A DNA stretch of 64,000 bases from an uncultured Blautia sp. (GCA_900551075.1 URVB01000011.1:1-64000), one strand, 5' to 3'; numbered from the stretch's first letter, positions 49,906 to 59,314 are shown. The notes: generated by a model not told the origin, from the sequence alone. Numbers and translations: made by a program.

Positions 49906-50706
49906 ATGGATCACATGAAGCTATTAGAGAATGAGAGCCTTTACATTATACGAGAAGCGTTCAGCCGCTGCAGGAATTCCGGGATGTTATGGTCCATTGG
50001 AAAAGATTCAACAACACTTCTGTGGTTGATCAGAAAAGCGTTTTATGGAAAAATTCCTTTTCCCATTATCCATATAGACACTGGGTTTAAATTTAAAGAG
50101 ATTTATGAATTCAGAGATTATTATGCAAAAAAGTGGAATTTAGATCTCATAGTATATAAAAATATGGATGCAATAGAGCGGGGGATGCATCCGGATTATG
50201 GCAAGTTGGAATGTTGCACACAACTGAAAACAAATGCGTTGAAGCAGGTAATAGAACAAAAAGGATTAGATGCAGTTTTCTTAGGAATTCGCAGAGATGA
50301 ACATGGAATAAGAGCAAAGGAGCGTGTATTTTCTTTGCGGGATGAAGAATTCGAATGGAATTACAAGGCACAATCTCCAGAGTTTTGGAGCCAGTATAAG
50401 ACAAGGGCTGGAAGCAAAGAGCACTTGAGGGTTCATCCGATACTGGGCTGGACGGAACTGGATATCTGGAGTTATATAGAGAAAGAAAAAATTCCATTTG
50501 TGGACTTATATCTTGCCAGGGATAATCAAAGATACCGGAGTATTGGATGTGAAACCTGCTGCAATCCAGTTGTTTCTACAGCAGATTCTGTGGAAAAGAT
50601 TATTTGTGAATTGCAGAACACCAATATATCGGAGAGGAGTGGAAGGGCTCAGGATAAAGAATCCGATTATATGATGCAAAAATTGAGATCACTTGGATAT
50701 ATGTGA
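49906..50706 (+). CDS. cysD: Sulfate adenylyltransferase subunit 2
   Basis: 266-residue PP-loop enzyme: MLWSIGKDSTTLLWLIRKAF is the PP-loop segment of CysD, followed by HIDTGFKFKEIYEFRDYYAK, RRDEHGIRAKERVFSLRDE, LGWTELDIWSYI and SERSGRAQD near the end. About 35 residues shorter than E. coli CysD, mainly in one C-terminal loop where CETCC (extra cysteines) replaces CWPLTG. With CysN it makes adenosine 5'-phosphosulfate from ATP and sulfate. It lies inside a biosynthetic operon with no APS kinase or APS/PAPS reductase near, so its job is probably sulfuryl activation for the product pathway. Confidence 0.88.
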   Translation: MDHMKLLENESLYIIREAFSRCRNSGMLWSIGKDSTTLLWLIRKAFYGKIPFPIIHIDTGFKFKEIYEFRDYYAKKWNLDLIVYKNMDAIERGMHPDYGKLECCTQLKTNALKQVIEQKGLDAVFLGIRRDEHGIRAKERVFSLRDEEFEWNYKAQSPEFWSQYKTRAGSKEHLRVHPILGWTELDIWSYIEKEKIPFVDLYLARDNQRYRSIGCETCCNPVVSTADSVEKIICELQNTNISERSGRAQDKESDYMMQKLRSLGYM

Positions 50707-50722
50707 AGAAGAGAGGATATAG

Positions 50723-51961
50723 ATGGAAAAAGAAAAACTAAAAATCGTGATAGTAGGTCATATTGATCACGGTAAGTCAACTTTGATTGGAAGATTATTA
50801 TTTGATACAAATTCTATTACCAGGGATAAGATTGAGGAAGTAAAGAAAATATCTGAACAGGCAGGTCAAAAATTTAATTTTGCATATTTACTGGATTATT
50901 TGCAGGAAGAACGGAATCAGGGGATTACGATTGATACGACACAGATGTGTTTTAGTTCTGAGAAAAAGGATTACGTAATCATTGACGCTCCGGGACATGT
51001 TGAATTTATCAAAAATATGGTAACAGGAGCTTCCCAGGCGGAATTGGCTATTCTGATTGTAGATGCGCTGGAAGGTTGCAAAGAGCAGACAAAAACACAT
51101 GCATACATTCTATCCATGCTCGGGATAAAAAATATTATCGTAGCTGTGAATAAAATGGATCTTGTTTCATATGAAGAAGAAGCGTTCTTAAGAATAAAAA
51201 GAGAACTGGATGAGTTCCTATCCACGCTGAATCTGACAGTGAATTGCTATGTTCCCGTATCTGCACTGGAAAAGGATAATGTGGTAGTTAAATCGGAGCA
51301 GATGGATTGGTATGGTGGGAATACGCTGCTTCAGTGTCTGGATACTTTTACAAAACCAATAGCAGAGTTAAATAAAACAGTTCTGTTCCCCATACAGGAT
51401 GTCTATCGCATTGAAGAAAAGCGTATCATGGTTGGAAGATTAGAGTCTGGAACCTTAACAACAAATGATGAAGTCACGATTCTTCCATCCAATGTTAAGA
51501 CCCGGATAAAAACGATTGAAAAATTCATGGAGAAGACTGCCAAAGGTCTTACTGGTGAATGTATTGGCATAACGACAAAGGACTCTGTGTTTATGGAACG
51601 GGGCCACATTGTATGTACGGATGAGAGTAATTTAGCAGTTACGGATTCCTTTCAAGCAAAATTATTCTGGATTTCATCGGAAAAGCTTCGCATAGGAGAA
51701 ACGGCTAAAGTGCAGTGTGCAACGCAGGAGTCGTCTATGGAAATAAAAGAAATAACCAGTAAGATAGACGCTTCTACTTTACAAAGTGTTGAAGGTGACG
51801 CAGATATTATAAAACCACTTGAAGTATGTCAGGTTGTTATACATACTAAAAATCCACTTGTTGTAAGTGATATAAATGAGCTGATTGCAATAAAAAGAAT
51901 CGTTATTCTGAAGAACGATACAATATGTGGTGGCGGGATTATTACGAATGTGAGCGTGTGA
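50723..51961 (+). CDS. cysN: Sulfate adenylyltransferase subunit 1 (GTPase)
   Basis: 412-residue translation-factor-like GTPase that powers APS synthesis by CysD. G1 is VGHIDHGKST, switch II DAPGHVEFIKNM, G4 NKMD and G5 VSAL; domain II and III beta-barrels follow (YRIEEKRIMVGRLESGTL). Shorter than the 475 residues of E. coli CysN and without a fused APS kinase. It begins 17 bases after cysD and ends one base before the third phosphatase-superfamily gene. Confidence 0.9.
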   Translation: MEKEKLKIVIVGHIDHGKSTLIGRLLFDTNSITRDKIEEVKKISEQAGQKFNFAYLLDYLQEERNQGITIDTTQMCFSSEKKDYVIIDAPGHVEFIKNMVTGASQAELAILIVDALEGCKEQTKTHAYILSMLGIKNIIVAVNKMDLVSYEEEAFLRIKRELDEFLSTLNLTVNCYVPVSALEKDNVVVKSEQMDWYGGNTLLQCLDTFTKPIAELNKTVLFPIQDVYRIEEKRIMVGRLESGTLTTNDEVTILPSNVKTRIKTIEKFMEKTAKGLTGECIGITTKDSVFMERGHIVCTDESNLAVTDSFQAKLFWISSEKLRIGETAKVQCATQESSMEIKEITSKIDASTLQSVEGDADIIKPLEVCQVVIHTKNPLVVSDINELIAIKRIVILKNDTICGGGIITNVSV

Positions 51962-51962
51962 T

Positions 51963-53240
51963 ATGGGAAGAAAGCAATTCTTATTAGGCATTGACGGTTT
52001 GCCCTATAATCTTATCCAAAAGTTTATAGGGGATTATGGAATGTATAATCTAAAGGAACTGTTAAACAGAGGGAGTTGTAAAGCGATTAATTCTGTTTAT
52101 CCCGTGATTTCATCGGTTGCATGGACAAGCTACGCAACAGGTCAAAACCCTGCATATCATAATATCTTTGGCTTTATCGATAGACAGCCCCGGCCATTTT
52201 CTATTGAGATACCGACTGCAAGACAGCGCCGGGGAAAAACGATTTGGCAGAAGCTTTCGGAAGCAGGAAAAAAGGTAATCGTAATGAATGTGCCTTTGAC
52301 TTATCCACCCCAGAAAATAAACGGTATTATGGTATCTTGTTTTTTGAGTCCTAATTTAGACAAAGCATCTTATCCTCAAGAAATCAGTCAGTATCTGAAA
52401 GACCGGCATTATATTTTGGATGTAGATGCGAATTTGGCAAGAAAAGATAAGATGCAGTTTATCATAGAGCTGATTCGCATTATGAAAACACGTTTTCAGG
52501 TCTGCTTTGAACTTATTGAGAACGAAGAGTGGGATTTCACACAATTACATATTATGGAAACAGACAGATTGTTTCATTTCTTATGGGATGAGCTGAATGA
52601 TGTCAGTAAAAACAAATATTCTCCACTTATAAAAGAGTTTTTTGCAGTCCTGGATCAGAATATTGGGGAAATGTGCAGGAGACTGAATAATTGTTCAGGA
52701 ATCACATTCCTGTCGGACCATGGGTTCTGTGGAATCAAGTATGAAGTTCAGATGAATCTCTGGCTGGAGGAGTTGGGTCTGTTGAAATTTAATGAGGGAG
52801 GACAGAAAGGGTTTAGGAGTTTGCATGAGGAGTCAATATGTTATTCACTATTGCCAGGCAGATTTTATATCAATTTGGAAGGCCGGGAAGAAAAAGGGGT
52901 GGTAAAAGAAGAAGATTACATGGATACATGTAGGATGATAAAAGAAAAGCTTTTGTCTATGAGAGATCAGGATGGTAATAATGTGATTGATCGAGTTTAT
53001 TTCAAAGACGAAATTTATAGTGGTCCTTATCTGAAAGATGCTGCAGATATCATTGCTCATCCTGTAGACGGTTATGACTTGAAAAGCGGGTTTGGTGAGC
53101 CGTATGTGTTTAGCAGAGGACATCTCAACGGAATGCATACATATGAAAATGCAACAGTATTTTCAACCGATTTAAATTTGAATGATGTTTATGCCATTAC
53201 AGATATTTCTGCACGGTTAATGGAGGTAATGGACGGATGA
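51963..53240 (+). CDS. Alkaline-phosphatase-superfamily enzyme, Ser-nucleophile paralogue
   Basis: 425 residues. Asp11 in GIDGLPY, Ser50 at the nucleophile position in YPVISSVAW, DRLFHF with Asp and His, SDHGF intact, and HLNGMH near the C-terminus. It therefore has a full set of metal ligands, unlike the paralogue at 46567. No signal peptide. Being directly adjacent to cysN, with one base between, makes a shared role in sulfate or nucleotide-phosphate chemistry plausible: superfamily members include sulfatases, nucleotide pyrophosphatases and phosphotransferases. It overlaps the AMP ligase start (ATGA). Confidence 0.82.
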   Translation: MGRKQFLLGIDGLPYNLIQKFIGDYGMYNLKELLNRGSCKAINSVYPVISSVAWTSYATGQNPAYHNIFGFIDRQPRPFSIEIPTARQRRGKTIWQKLSEAGKKVIVMNVPLTYPPQKINGIMVSCFLSPNLDKASYPQEISQYLKDRHYILDVDANLARKDKMQFIIELIRIMKTRFQVCFELIENEEWDFTQLHIMETDRLFHFLWDELNDVSKNKYSPLIKEFFAVLDQNIGEMCRRLNNCSGITFLSDHGFCGIKYEVQMNLWLEELGLLKFNEGGQKGFRSLHEESICYSLLPGRFYINLEGREEKGVVKEEDYMDTCRMIKEKLLSMRDQDGNNVIDRVYFKDEIYSGPYLKDAADIIAHPVDGYDLKSGFGEPYVFSRGHLNGMHTYENATVFSTDLNLNDVYAITDISARLMEVMDG

Positions 53241-54643
53241 CTATGTATGATTATATCACATATTATGCAGATAATAACCAGAATATAGCTCTACAGGATA
53301 GCAAAGGCTGTCTTTCTTATAAAGAATTTAAGTCATGCATAAACAACTGCATAAGCTATTTTTTCTATGAGGTGTGTAAACCGAAATCAGTAGTAATTCT
53401 TAACACGAAACAGCGTAGAAAATGGGTGGTAAGTTTTTTTAGTCTCTTATCTCTGGATTGTATAATTGTACCTGTACCGGATGAAGTTACATCCAATGAG
53501 CTTATAAAAATACAGGAAGAGACAGGTGCAGTGGCAACAATATCAGATTCTGATTTGGAATTACAATATATGAATACAGTGTATGGTGACAGTATTATTC
53601 CGTATCAATCAGAGGGAAATGGAGGAATCTATCATCTGACTTCTGGTTCAACGGGTATTCGCAAGTATTGTAAAAGAACGGAAACCGGACTGGTGGCAGA
53701 AGGGTTGCGTTATAAGCATACGCTAAGGATTCAGAAAGAAGATAAAATATTGGCGGTAGCTCCCATTTATCATTCGTTTTCCCTGGGAGCCGCCTGCTTT
53801 GCCGCATTAGTTTCAGGAGCTACCCTGTGCGTGACGGAGCGCTTTGTACCTCGAGAAGTGCTGTGGACCGCATATCGTGGACAAGTGACTATTATGATTT
53901 TGGTGCCTGCTATGGCCAGGCTATTGTACAAAACCCGCACGTCAGCAGAAGTAAATTTGAGCAGTGTTCGGCTTGTACTCGCCGGAGCCGGTGTGATTAC
54001 AGAGGAAACTTTTGCCGGTTTTCGCAATAAGTTTGGAATTAACCTTTCAAGTAATTATGGAAGCACGGAAACAGGAGGAATTATTACTCGTGTCGGCGGA
54101 GACTCGTGCAGTTCAATTGGAAAGCCGATGATTACAACAGAGATTAAAATTGTCGATGACATTACAGAATCCTCCTTATGCCGTACGACGCTGACGGAGG
54201 GAGAGCTATGGGTAAAGGCAGAAGGAATGTTTACCGGCTATTTGAATGAATTGAAGCCGCCATTTGATGCCGAAGGGTATATGCCAATGGGAGATTATGT
54301 CAGGATGGATGAGACCGGGAACATCTATTTTTTGGGACGAAAAAAAACAATCATTAACATTGGTGGCAAAAAAGTAAGCCCGCCTGAGGTGGAACAAGTA
54401 TTGCGGTCTGTTCCTGGAGTATGTGACTGTGTTGTAACCGCAACCATTAAAATGTCTGGCGCAGAAGCGATAAAAGCATATATTACGGGGCAGGGAATAA
54501 CGGAAGAAGAAATACGGAGATATTGTAGCGCGAAGCTTCCCATGTATAAGTGCCCTTCTATAATAAAATTTGTTTCTTCAATTCCTAGAAATGAGCTTGG
54601 GAAAGTACAGTATTTCAAATTAGAGGAGACAACTAATGCATGA
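53237..54643 (+). CDS. AMP-dependent acyl/aryl ligase
   Basis: 468 residues, adenylate-forming superfamily: P-loop HLTSGSTGIRKYCKRTE, APIYHSFSLGAACFAALVSGA, NYGSTETGG, MGDYVRMDETGNIYFLGRKKTIINI (given here in part) with the hinge, and GKVQYFKL with the catalytic Lys. It resembles aryl/acyl-CoA ligases rather than NRPS A domains. In the context of an AHBA synthase and a discrete carrier protein, it is the best candidate for loading AHBA onto the carrier, the reported role of MitE in mitomycin biosynthesis. CoA as acceptor cannot be excluded. Confidence 0.85.
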   Translation: MTMYDYITYYADNNQNIALQDSKGCLSYKEFKSCINNCISYFFYEVCKPKSVVILNTKQRRKWVVSFFSLLSLDCIIVPVPDEVTSNELIKIQEETGAVATISDSDLELQYMNTVYGDSIIPYQSEGNGGIYHLTSGSTGIRKYCKRTETGLVAEGLRYKHTLRIQKEDKILAVAPIYHSFSLGAACFAALVSGATLCVTERFVPREVLWTAYRGQVTIMILVPAMARLLYKTRTSAEVNLSSVRLVLAGAGVITEETFAGFRNKFGINLSSNYGSTETGGIITRVGGDSCSSIGKPMITTEIKIVDDITESSLCRTTLTEGELWVKAEGMFTGYLNELKPPFDAEGYMPMGDYVRMDETGNIYFLGRKKTIINIGGKKVSPPEVEQVLRSVPGVCDCVVTATIKMSGAEAIKAYITGQGITEEEIRRYCSAKLPMYKCPSIIKFVSSIPRNELGKVQYFKLEETTNA

Positions 54644-55526
54644 TAATACTTTTATGAATATGATTACGGCCTATAAGAAATCAGTGCTATTTTTTTCTGC
54701 TTTTAAATCCGGGTTATTTGAATGGCTTGCTGATGAACCTAAAAGTACGACAGAATTATGCAATTTGTCAGGTATTGACTCTGTAATTTTATTCCCATGG
54801 CTTCAGATTCTTGAAGATATGGGAGTGGTTATGCGGGAAGAGGATAAGTGGTATGAGAATCCTAAACTCGGACTGGAGAAAAAAAGAAATATAATAAACC
54901 ACGAGTACATGAATTATAAAAAATATAATACACCGGAATCATTGCTGGAAAATATGATGTTGGGAGCCGGAAAGCGGGCATTTGACATATGCGGATTCAC
55001 CGATGAGGAATATGAAAGGTATTGTAAGGCAATGTACGGGGAAAATTTACGTCAGACGGCGATTCTTCTTTATCGGGAGCTGAGAAAGAAAAAGGTAGAA
55101 GAATACCTGGAATACGGTAGAAGTATGGGATATTTGTCAGTCCATTTGCAGAAGTGGTTCAAAAATATGAATGTAGATATTGTGACGGAACAGAGGCTTA
55201 TAGAAAAAGTTCAGGAAGGGAAAATGTATCACATCATTACCATGAATAATACGGTTCATTATTTGAATGATATACAGATGAGAGCGCTGTTATCTGATTT
55301 TCGCAAAGTTATGGAAATAGGATCTGTGTTGTGCATTATTGATATTTTTTTGAAGGACGGCAATTGGAACTATGGAGTTTTTGTGGACTGGGTCACACAT
55401 GGAGGGATATTTTATATGAAATTAGAGGAGTTAGAATGCGTGTTGGCTGAGGAAGGCTTTATTGTATATAAAAATATATTTGATGAAGCGACATCTATGA
55501 ATCTGTTATTTATAAAACAGAGGTAG
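54636..55526 (+). CDS. Methyltransferase-like protein with degenerate SAM motif
   Basis: 296 residues with the same layout as the O-methyltransferase at 42341: N-terminal winged-helix dimerisation domain (SAFKSGLFEWLADEPKSTTE) and Rossmann domain. Motif I, normally DVGGGxGxL, reads EYGRSMGYLS, and the sheet after it lacks the usual acidic ribose ligand in its normal place. SAM binding may be weak or absent. The same fold is known to be reused for decarboxylation or hydroxylation in anthracycline pathways (RdmB-type), so a non-methylating role is possible. Overlaps the AMP ligase end by eight bases. Confidence 0.75.
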   Translation: MHDNTFMNMITAYKKSVLFFSAFKSGLFEWLADEPKSTTELCNLSGIDSVILFPWLQILEDMGVVMREEDKWYENPKLGLEKKRNIINHEYMNYKKYNTPESLLENMMLGAGKRAFDICGFTDEEYERYCKAMYGENLRQTAILLYRELRKKKVEEYLEYGRSMGYLSVHLQKWFKNMNVDIVTEQRLIEKVQEGKMYHIITMNNTVHYLNDIQMRALLSDFRKVMEIGSVLCIIDIFLKDGNWNYGVFVDWVTHGGIFYMKLEELECVLAEEGFIVYKNIFDEATSMNLLFIKQR

Positions 55527-55528
55527 AA

Positions 55529-56677
55529 ATGGAAAATCTGGAATATAAAAAACCATCTAAAGATATTATTAGAATTGGATTTGCAGGCTTAGGCTGGATT
55601 GCGGAGAAAGCTCATATACCAGCTTTCCAAAAGCAGAAGGATGTTGAAATTGTTGCAGCTTTTGATATTTCCGTCAGAAGATGTGAATATATTGGACGGA
55701 TGTTTGGTATAAAGAATGTTTTCAACGATTATATTAAATTTTTGGATACGGGTATGGATGCGGTAATTATTGCTACTCCGAATTACACACATGCAGATTA
55801 TGCAATCAAAGCTTTGGAGCGTCGAATTCATGTACTATGTGAAAAACCTGTCGCACTGAGCAGTCAGGAGATAGAAAAAGTGATAGAAATAGCTGAACGA
55901 AACGGCTGTATGTATATACCTGCCTTTGTAAATCGGTTCAGATATGACATCAGGTGCCTGAAAAAAGTTGTTGAGAGTGGAGTTCTTGGAGAAATAACTG
56001 GAATCGATGCGGGCTGGATTAGAAGAAATGGAAGGCCTCGTCCAGGTAGCTGGTTTACAAATAGAAGGTATGCTGGTGGCGGTGTTTTGTTAGATCTTGG
56101 TTCTCATGTACTGGATATATGTATGATGCTGATAAAGGGAGAGAGTACAGTAAAGAATGCAGAAGCAACAGCATTTTTTGCAGATTCAGGCTTATCCAAG
56201 GATGCTTCATGGTTCAGGTCTATTGGGCAGAGCACATTACCGATTGACGTAGAAGATGCAGTAACAGGAAGCGTCTGTACTGAAGCGGGTTTGATAATTA
56301 ATTTTACTTTGAGCTGGCTTTCTGAACAGAAAGGGGATTGTACTTATTTTACAATACGTGGTGACAAGAGTACAGCAGTTTTGCAAACCCTCTTTGGTTA
56401 TAGCAAAGAGAAGCTTTGGGAGAAAAGTCATTTGTTCATTTGCGGAAAGGATGGGAAGAAGACGGAAATACCATTGGATATCCGTGCGAATACACAGGCT
56501 CAGGCATTCAATAACCAAGCGAAGGCATTTATAGATGCTATTGGAGGAGGTCGCAATTTAGTTACAGAAAAAGATGCGTATCATAATGTGCGGACAATCG
56601 AATGCTTATACAATGCGATGAGCAGGGGCGGCTGTTTGAAGCAGAAACAAAGGTTAGGAAGTGCAGAGTTTGAGTGA
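55529..56677 (+). CDS. Gfo/Idh/MocA oxidoreductase, probable RifL/NtdC-type sugar 3-dehydrogenase
   Basis: 382 residues: NAD-binding IGFAGLGWIAEKAHIPAF, IIATPNYTHADYA, the EKP motif in VLCEKPVAL, and GGGVLLDLGSHVLD with the catalytic Asp-x-x-x-His. It is the first gene of a block with a ROK kinase, a type II dehydroquinase and an AHBA synthase. In rifamycin and related AHBA clusters RifL oxidises the 3-hydroxyl of UDP-glucose; in Bacillus NtdC oxidises glucose-6-phosphate at C3. Either would yield the 3-keto sugar that the DegT aminotransferase converts toward kanosamine. Overlaps the kinase gene by 17 bases. Confidence 0.82.
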   Translation: MENLEYKKPSKDIIRIGFAGLGWIAEKAHIPAFQKQKDVEIVAAFDISVRRCEYIGRMFGIKNVFNDYIKFLDTGMDAVIIATPNYTHADYAIKALERRIHVLCEKPVALSSQEIEKVIEIAERNGCMYIPAFVNRFRYDIRCLKKVVESGVLGEITGIDAGWIRRNGRPRPGSWFTNRRYAGGGVLLDLGSHVLDICMMLIKGESTVKNAEATAFFADSGLSKDASWFRSIGQSTLPIDVEDAVTGSVCTEAGLIINFTLSWLSEQKGDCTYFTIRGDKSTAVLQTLFGYSKEKLWEKSHLFICGKDGKKTEIPLDIRANTQAQAFNNQAKAFIDAIGGGRNLVTEKDAYHNVRTIECLYNAMSRGGCLKQKQRLGSAEFE

Positions 56678-57629
56678 ATGGATAGTGGGAATTGATCTTG
56701 GAGCCACATACATAAGGATTGCGTTAAGTAAAAGCAACGGAATACCGGAAGTGATTGAAAAGTATAGGTTTCAAAAAAGTAAAAGTATCCGGGAAGAAGT
56801 GGAGCAGACCATATGTAAGCCCTTGGAGGAGCTCCTTAATAAAAATGATATTGCGGCCCAGGATGTAAAAGGAATAGGGGTTGCAACCGCAGCCCTGTTT
56901 GACCGGGATTCCGGGGACTTGGTAAGCTGGCCGAATCATCCGTTATGGAAAGGTGTTTGCCTAAAAAAAATTTTGGAAAATCGCTTCAGAGCTCCGGTTT
57001 TGTTAGAGGATGATGCGAATGCTGCTGCATTGGGTGAGCATAGCATGGGAGCAGCACAGGGATATGCAGATTTTGCATATATTACAATCAGTACAGGAAT
57101 TGGATGTGGCCTTATATTAGGTAATAAGTTGTACAAAGGGTACTCTGGATGGGCAGGTGAATTAGGGCATACCAGAATAGACAATTGTAACGTGCAATGT
57201 GGATGTGGTGCCAGGGGGTGCCTGCAGTCAGTGGCATCAGGGACAGCACTTATAGAAAGATTCAGAAGATATGCCGGGCAAGAAGAACGATATAAAGGGA
57301 TAACACAGCTATCTCAGATTTCTGCACTGGCGGGGAAAGGAGATGTATTGGCTAAGGATTTGTTTAAGGACTGTGCTAATTATATCGGTATTGCGATTAT
57401 TAATTTATCTATGCTGCTGGATTTGCCTCTGGTTGTTCTGGGGGGAGGCGTCATGCATGAGAAAGAACTTCTTCTTCCGCACATAAAGAAAGAGGTAGAA
57501 GCACACATCAGTCATTTACATAAACATATCCGTATAGAAACTGCGCAGCTAAAAGATAGCAGTGGTGTGTTTGGCGTAATGGAATTAGTAAAGAGAGAGG
57601 GAAATTTATATGGATCCAAAGATAAATGA
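56661..57629 (+). CDS. ROK-family sugar kinase, probable kanosamine 6-kinase (RifN-like)
   Basis: 322 residues: ATP-binding GIDLGATYIRIALSK, sugar-binding LLEDDANAAALGEHSMGA, catalytic Asp in DDAN, and the ROK zinc signature GHTRIDNCNVQCGCGARGCLQS. GTG start at 56661 with a TAGGAA site inside the previous gene. ROK kinases phosphorylate hexoses at O6; RifN in the AHBA pathway does this with kanosamine. Its position between the Gfo/Idh enzyme and the dehydroquinase supports that assignment over a housekeeping glucokinase. Confidence 0.85.
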   Translation: MQSLSEWIVGIDLGATYIRIALSKSNGIPEVIEKYRFQKSKSIREEVEQTICKPLEELLNKNDIAAQDVKGIGVATAALFDRDSGDLVSWPNHPLWKGVCLKKILENRFRAPVLLEDDANAAALGEHSMGAAQGYADFAYITISTGIGCGLILGNKLYKGYSGWAGELGHTRIDNCNVQCGCGARGCLQSVASGTALIERFRRYAGQEERYKGITQLSQISALAGKGDVLAKDLFKDCANYIGIAIINLSMLLDLPLVVLGGGVMHEKELLLPHIKKEVEAHISHLHKHIRIETAQLKDSSGVFGVMELVKREGNLYGSKDK

Positions 57630-58080
57630 GACAAACATAACGATTGCAGTAATCAATGGGCCTAATATGAACTTACTTGGAGAACGTGAGATTTCGCATT
57701 ATGGTGTAGAGACATTAAAACAAATAGAAGAAAGGTTATACAAGATTTCAGAGCAGCTATCTGTAAAGCTGTTAACCTTCCAGTCCAATCATGAAGGGGA
57801 TATTGTAGATTTCATTCAAGATAAAAGGAAGATACTGGATGGGATTATTATAAATCCTGCTGCGTTAACGAAAAGCAGTTATGCGGTTGCAGAAGCTCTT
57901 TCAGCAGCCGGAATACCATTTGTGGAGGTCCATTTGTCCAACATATTTGCACGGGAGGCATGGCATTCGGAATCCATCTTCTCATCTCGGGCGGTAGGAA
58001 CAATTACAGGATTCAAAGGGTTTGTCTACGAATTAGGGTTGTATGGCATATTGGATTATTTGAAAATTTCACCAAATTGA
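57610..58080 (+). CDS. Type II 3-dehydroquinase, probable aminodehydroquinate dehydratase (RifJ-like)
   Basis: 156 residues: AVINGPNMNLLGEREISHYG with the catalytic Tyr, FQSNHEGDIVDFIQ, INPAALTKSSYAVAEAL, VEVHLSNIFAREAWHSES with the catalytic His and Arg, and TGFKGFVYELGLYGI. Standard length. Dehydrates aminodehydroquinate (or dehydroquinate) to the 3-dehydroshikimate analogue. Placement directly before the AHBA synthase indicates the amino pathway. ATG follows AGAGAGGGAAATTT and lies 20 bases inside the kinase gene. Confidence 0.9.
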   Translation: MDPKINETNITIAVINGPNMNLLGEREISHYGVETLKQIEERLYKISEQLSVKLLTFQSNHEGDIVDFIQDKRKILDGIIINPAALTKSSYAVAEALSAAGIPFVEVHLSNIFAREAWHSESIFSSRAVGTITGFKGFVYELGLYGILDYLKISPN

Positions 58081-58105
58081 TAGAGAGCAGAAAGGAAGTA
58101 TTACA

Positions 58106-59314
58106 ATGAGTATGATGGCAAAAGATGGAGGAACAAAAAGCAAGACAAAGGAATTTATGGCGTGGCCATATTCCAACGAGCGTGAGGAAGAACTACTTAC
58201 AGAGGTAACAAAAAGTGGAAAATGGTGGAGAATGAATGGAAATAAGGTAAAAACATTTGAACAAAACTTTAAAAATATGTTAGGTGTAAATTATTGTATC
58301 GGTGTGACGAATGGGACACATGCTATTGAGCTTGCACTTGCAGCTTTAGGGGTGCAGGCTGCCGATGAAGTTATATTGCCGGCATTTACTTTTATTTCCA
58401 CACTCACAGCCGTCATATACAGTAATGCGATTCCCGTAATTGTTGATGTGGATGAAGAAACATTTTGTATGGACCCAGTCGCACTGGAGCGGGCAGTTAC
58501 GAAAAATACAAAAGCAATTATTCCGGTACATATGGCGGGACAGTGTTGCAATATGGATGAAATTTGTAGAATTGCACGCAAATATGATTTGAAAATTATT
58601 GAAGATGCGGCACACGCACATGGAGCTGAGTGGAACAATAGAAAAGCGGGAAGTTATGGCGATATAGCCACATTCAGTTTCCAAAATGGAAAAATAATGA
58701 CTTGTGGTGAGGGAGGGGCTTTGGTAACAAATGATAAAGAACTGTATGAAAAAGCATTTCTAATCCACGGGGTTGGCAGACCGGACGGTGATAGAAAATA
58801 TGAACATCTACTGTTAGGCTCTAATTACAGAATGAATGAATTTCAGGCGGCTATACTGATTGCACAGTTAGAGAGGTTGGAAAACCAAAATAAAAAAAGG
58901 ATCATGAATGCATGTATATTAGATCAGTTGCTGCAGGATATTGATGGAATAAGACCTCAGAAAACGCATGAAAAAGTGACGCTGCACTCACATTACATGT
59001 ATATGTTTTATTATGAGGCAGACAGTTTCAATGGAATAGAAAGGCAGGAATTTGTAGATTTGCTCATATCGGAAGGTATTCCGGCATTTATTTCTTACCC
59101 GGTAATCAGCGAGACGAGATTCTATAAAGAAAGAGCTTTCAGAGGATATTTAAATGAAAAATCGGATTTTATTAAGCATGATTTGCACCGTTCCTCTAAA
59201 ATTGCAAATGAGGTGGTATGGCTCCCACATTTCGTATTATTGGGAGATACCCAAGATTTACAGGAAATTGCAGATGCTATTAAGAAAATTCAGGTTTACA
59301 GCTATACAAAATAA
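58106..59314 (+). CDS. 3-amino-5-hydroxybenzoate (AHBA) synthase-type DegT aminotransferase
   Basis: 402-residue PLP enzyme. It follows RifK/MitA sequences along its whole length, including the family-specific start FMAWPYSNEREEELL, SGKWWRMNGNKVKTFE, VTNGTHAIELALAALG, LPAFTFISTL, IPVHMAGQ, EDAAHAHGAEW, and the Schiff-base Lys196 in ATFSFQNGKIMTCGEGG, where the FQNGK form separates AHBA synthases from most sugar aminotransferases. RifK is bifunctional: it aminates the 3-keto sugar early (with RifL) and aromatises aminodehydroshikimate to AHBA at the end, so one enzyme can serve both steps here. ATG follows GAAAGGAAGTATTACA. Confidence 0.9.
   Translation: MSMMAKDGGTKSKTKEFMAWPYSNEREEELLTEVTKSGKWWRMNGNKVKTFEQNFKNMLGVNYCIGVTNGTHAIELALAALGVQAADEVILPAFTFISTLTAVIYSNAIPVIVDVDEETFCMDPVALERAVTKNTKAIIPVHMAGQCCNMDEICRIARKYDLKIIEDAAHAHGAEWNNRKAGSYGDIATFSFQNGKIMTCGEGGALVTNDKELYEKAFLIHGVGRPDGDRKYEHLLLGSNYRMNEFQAAILIAQLERLENQNKKRIMNACILDQLLQDIDGIRPQKTHEKVTLHSHYMYMFYYEADSFNGIERQEFVDLLISEGIPAFISYPVISETRFYKERAFRGYLNEKSDFIKHDLHRSSKIANEVVWLPHFVLLGDTQDLQEIADAIKKIQVYSYTK

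Noticed and set aside
57610..58080. Dehydroquinase as housekeeping shikimate-pathway AroQ
   Set aside because: Possible in principle, but it overlaps the ROK kinase gene and directly precedes the AHBA synthase inside an AT-rich operon, so the amino-analogue role is favoured.
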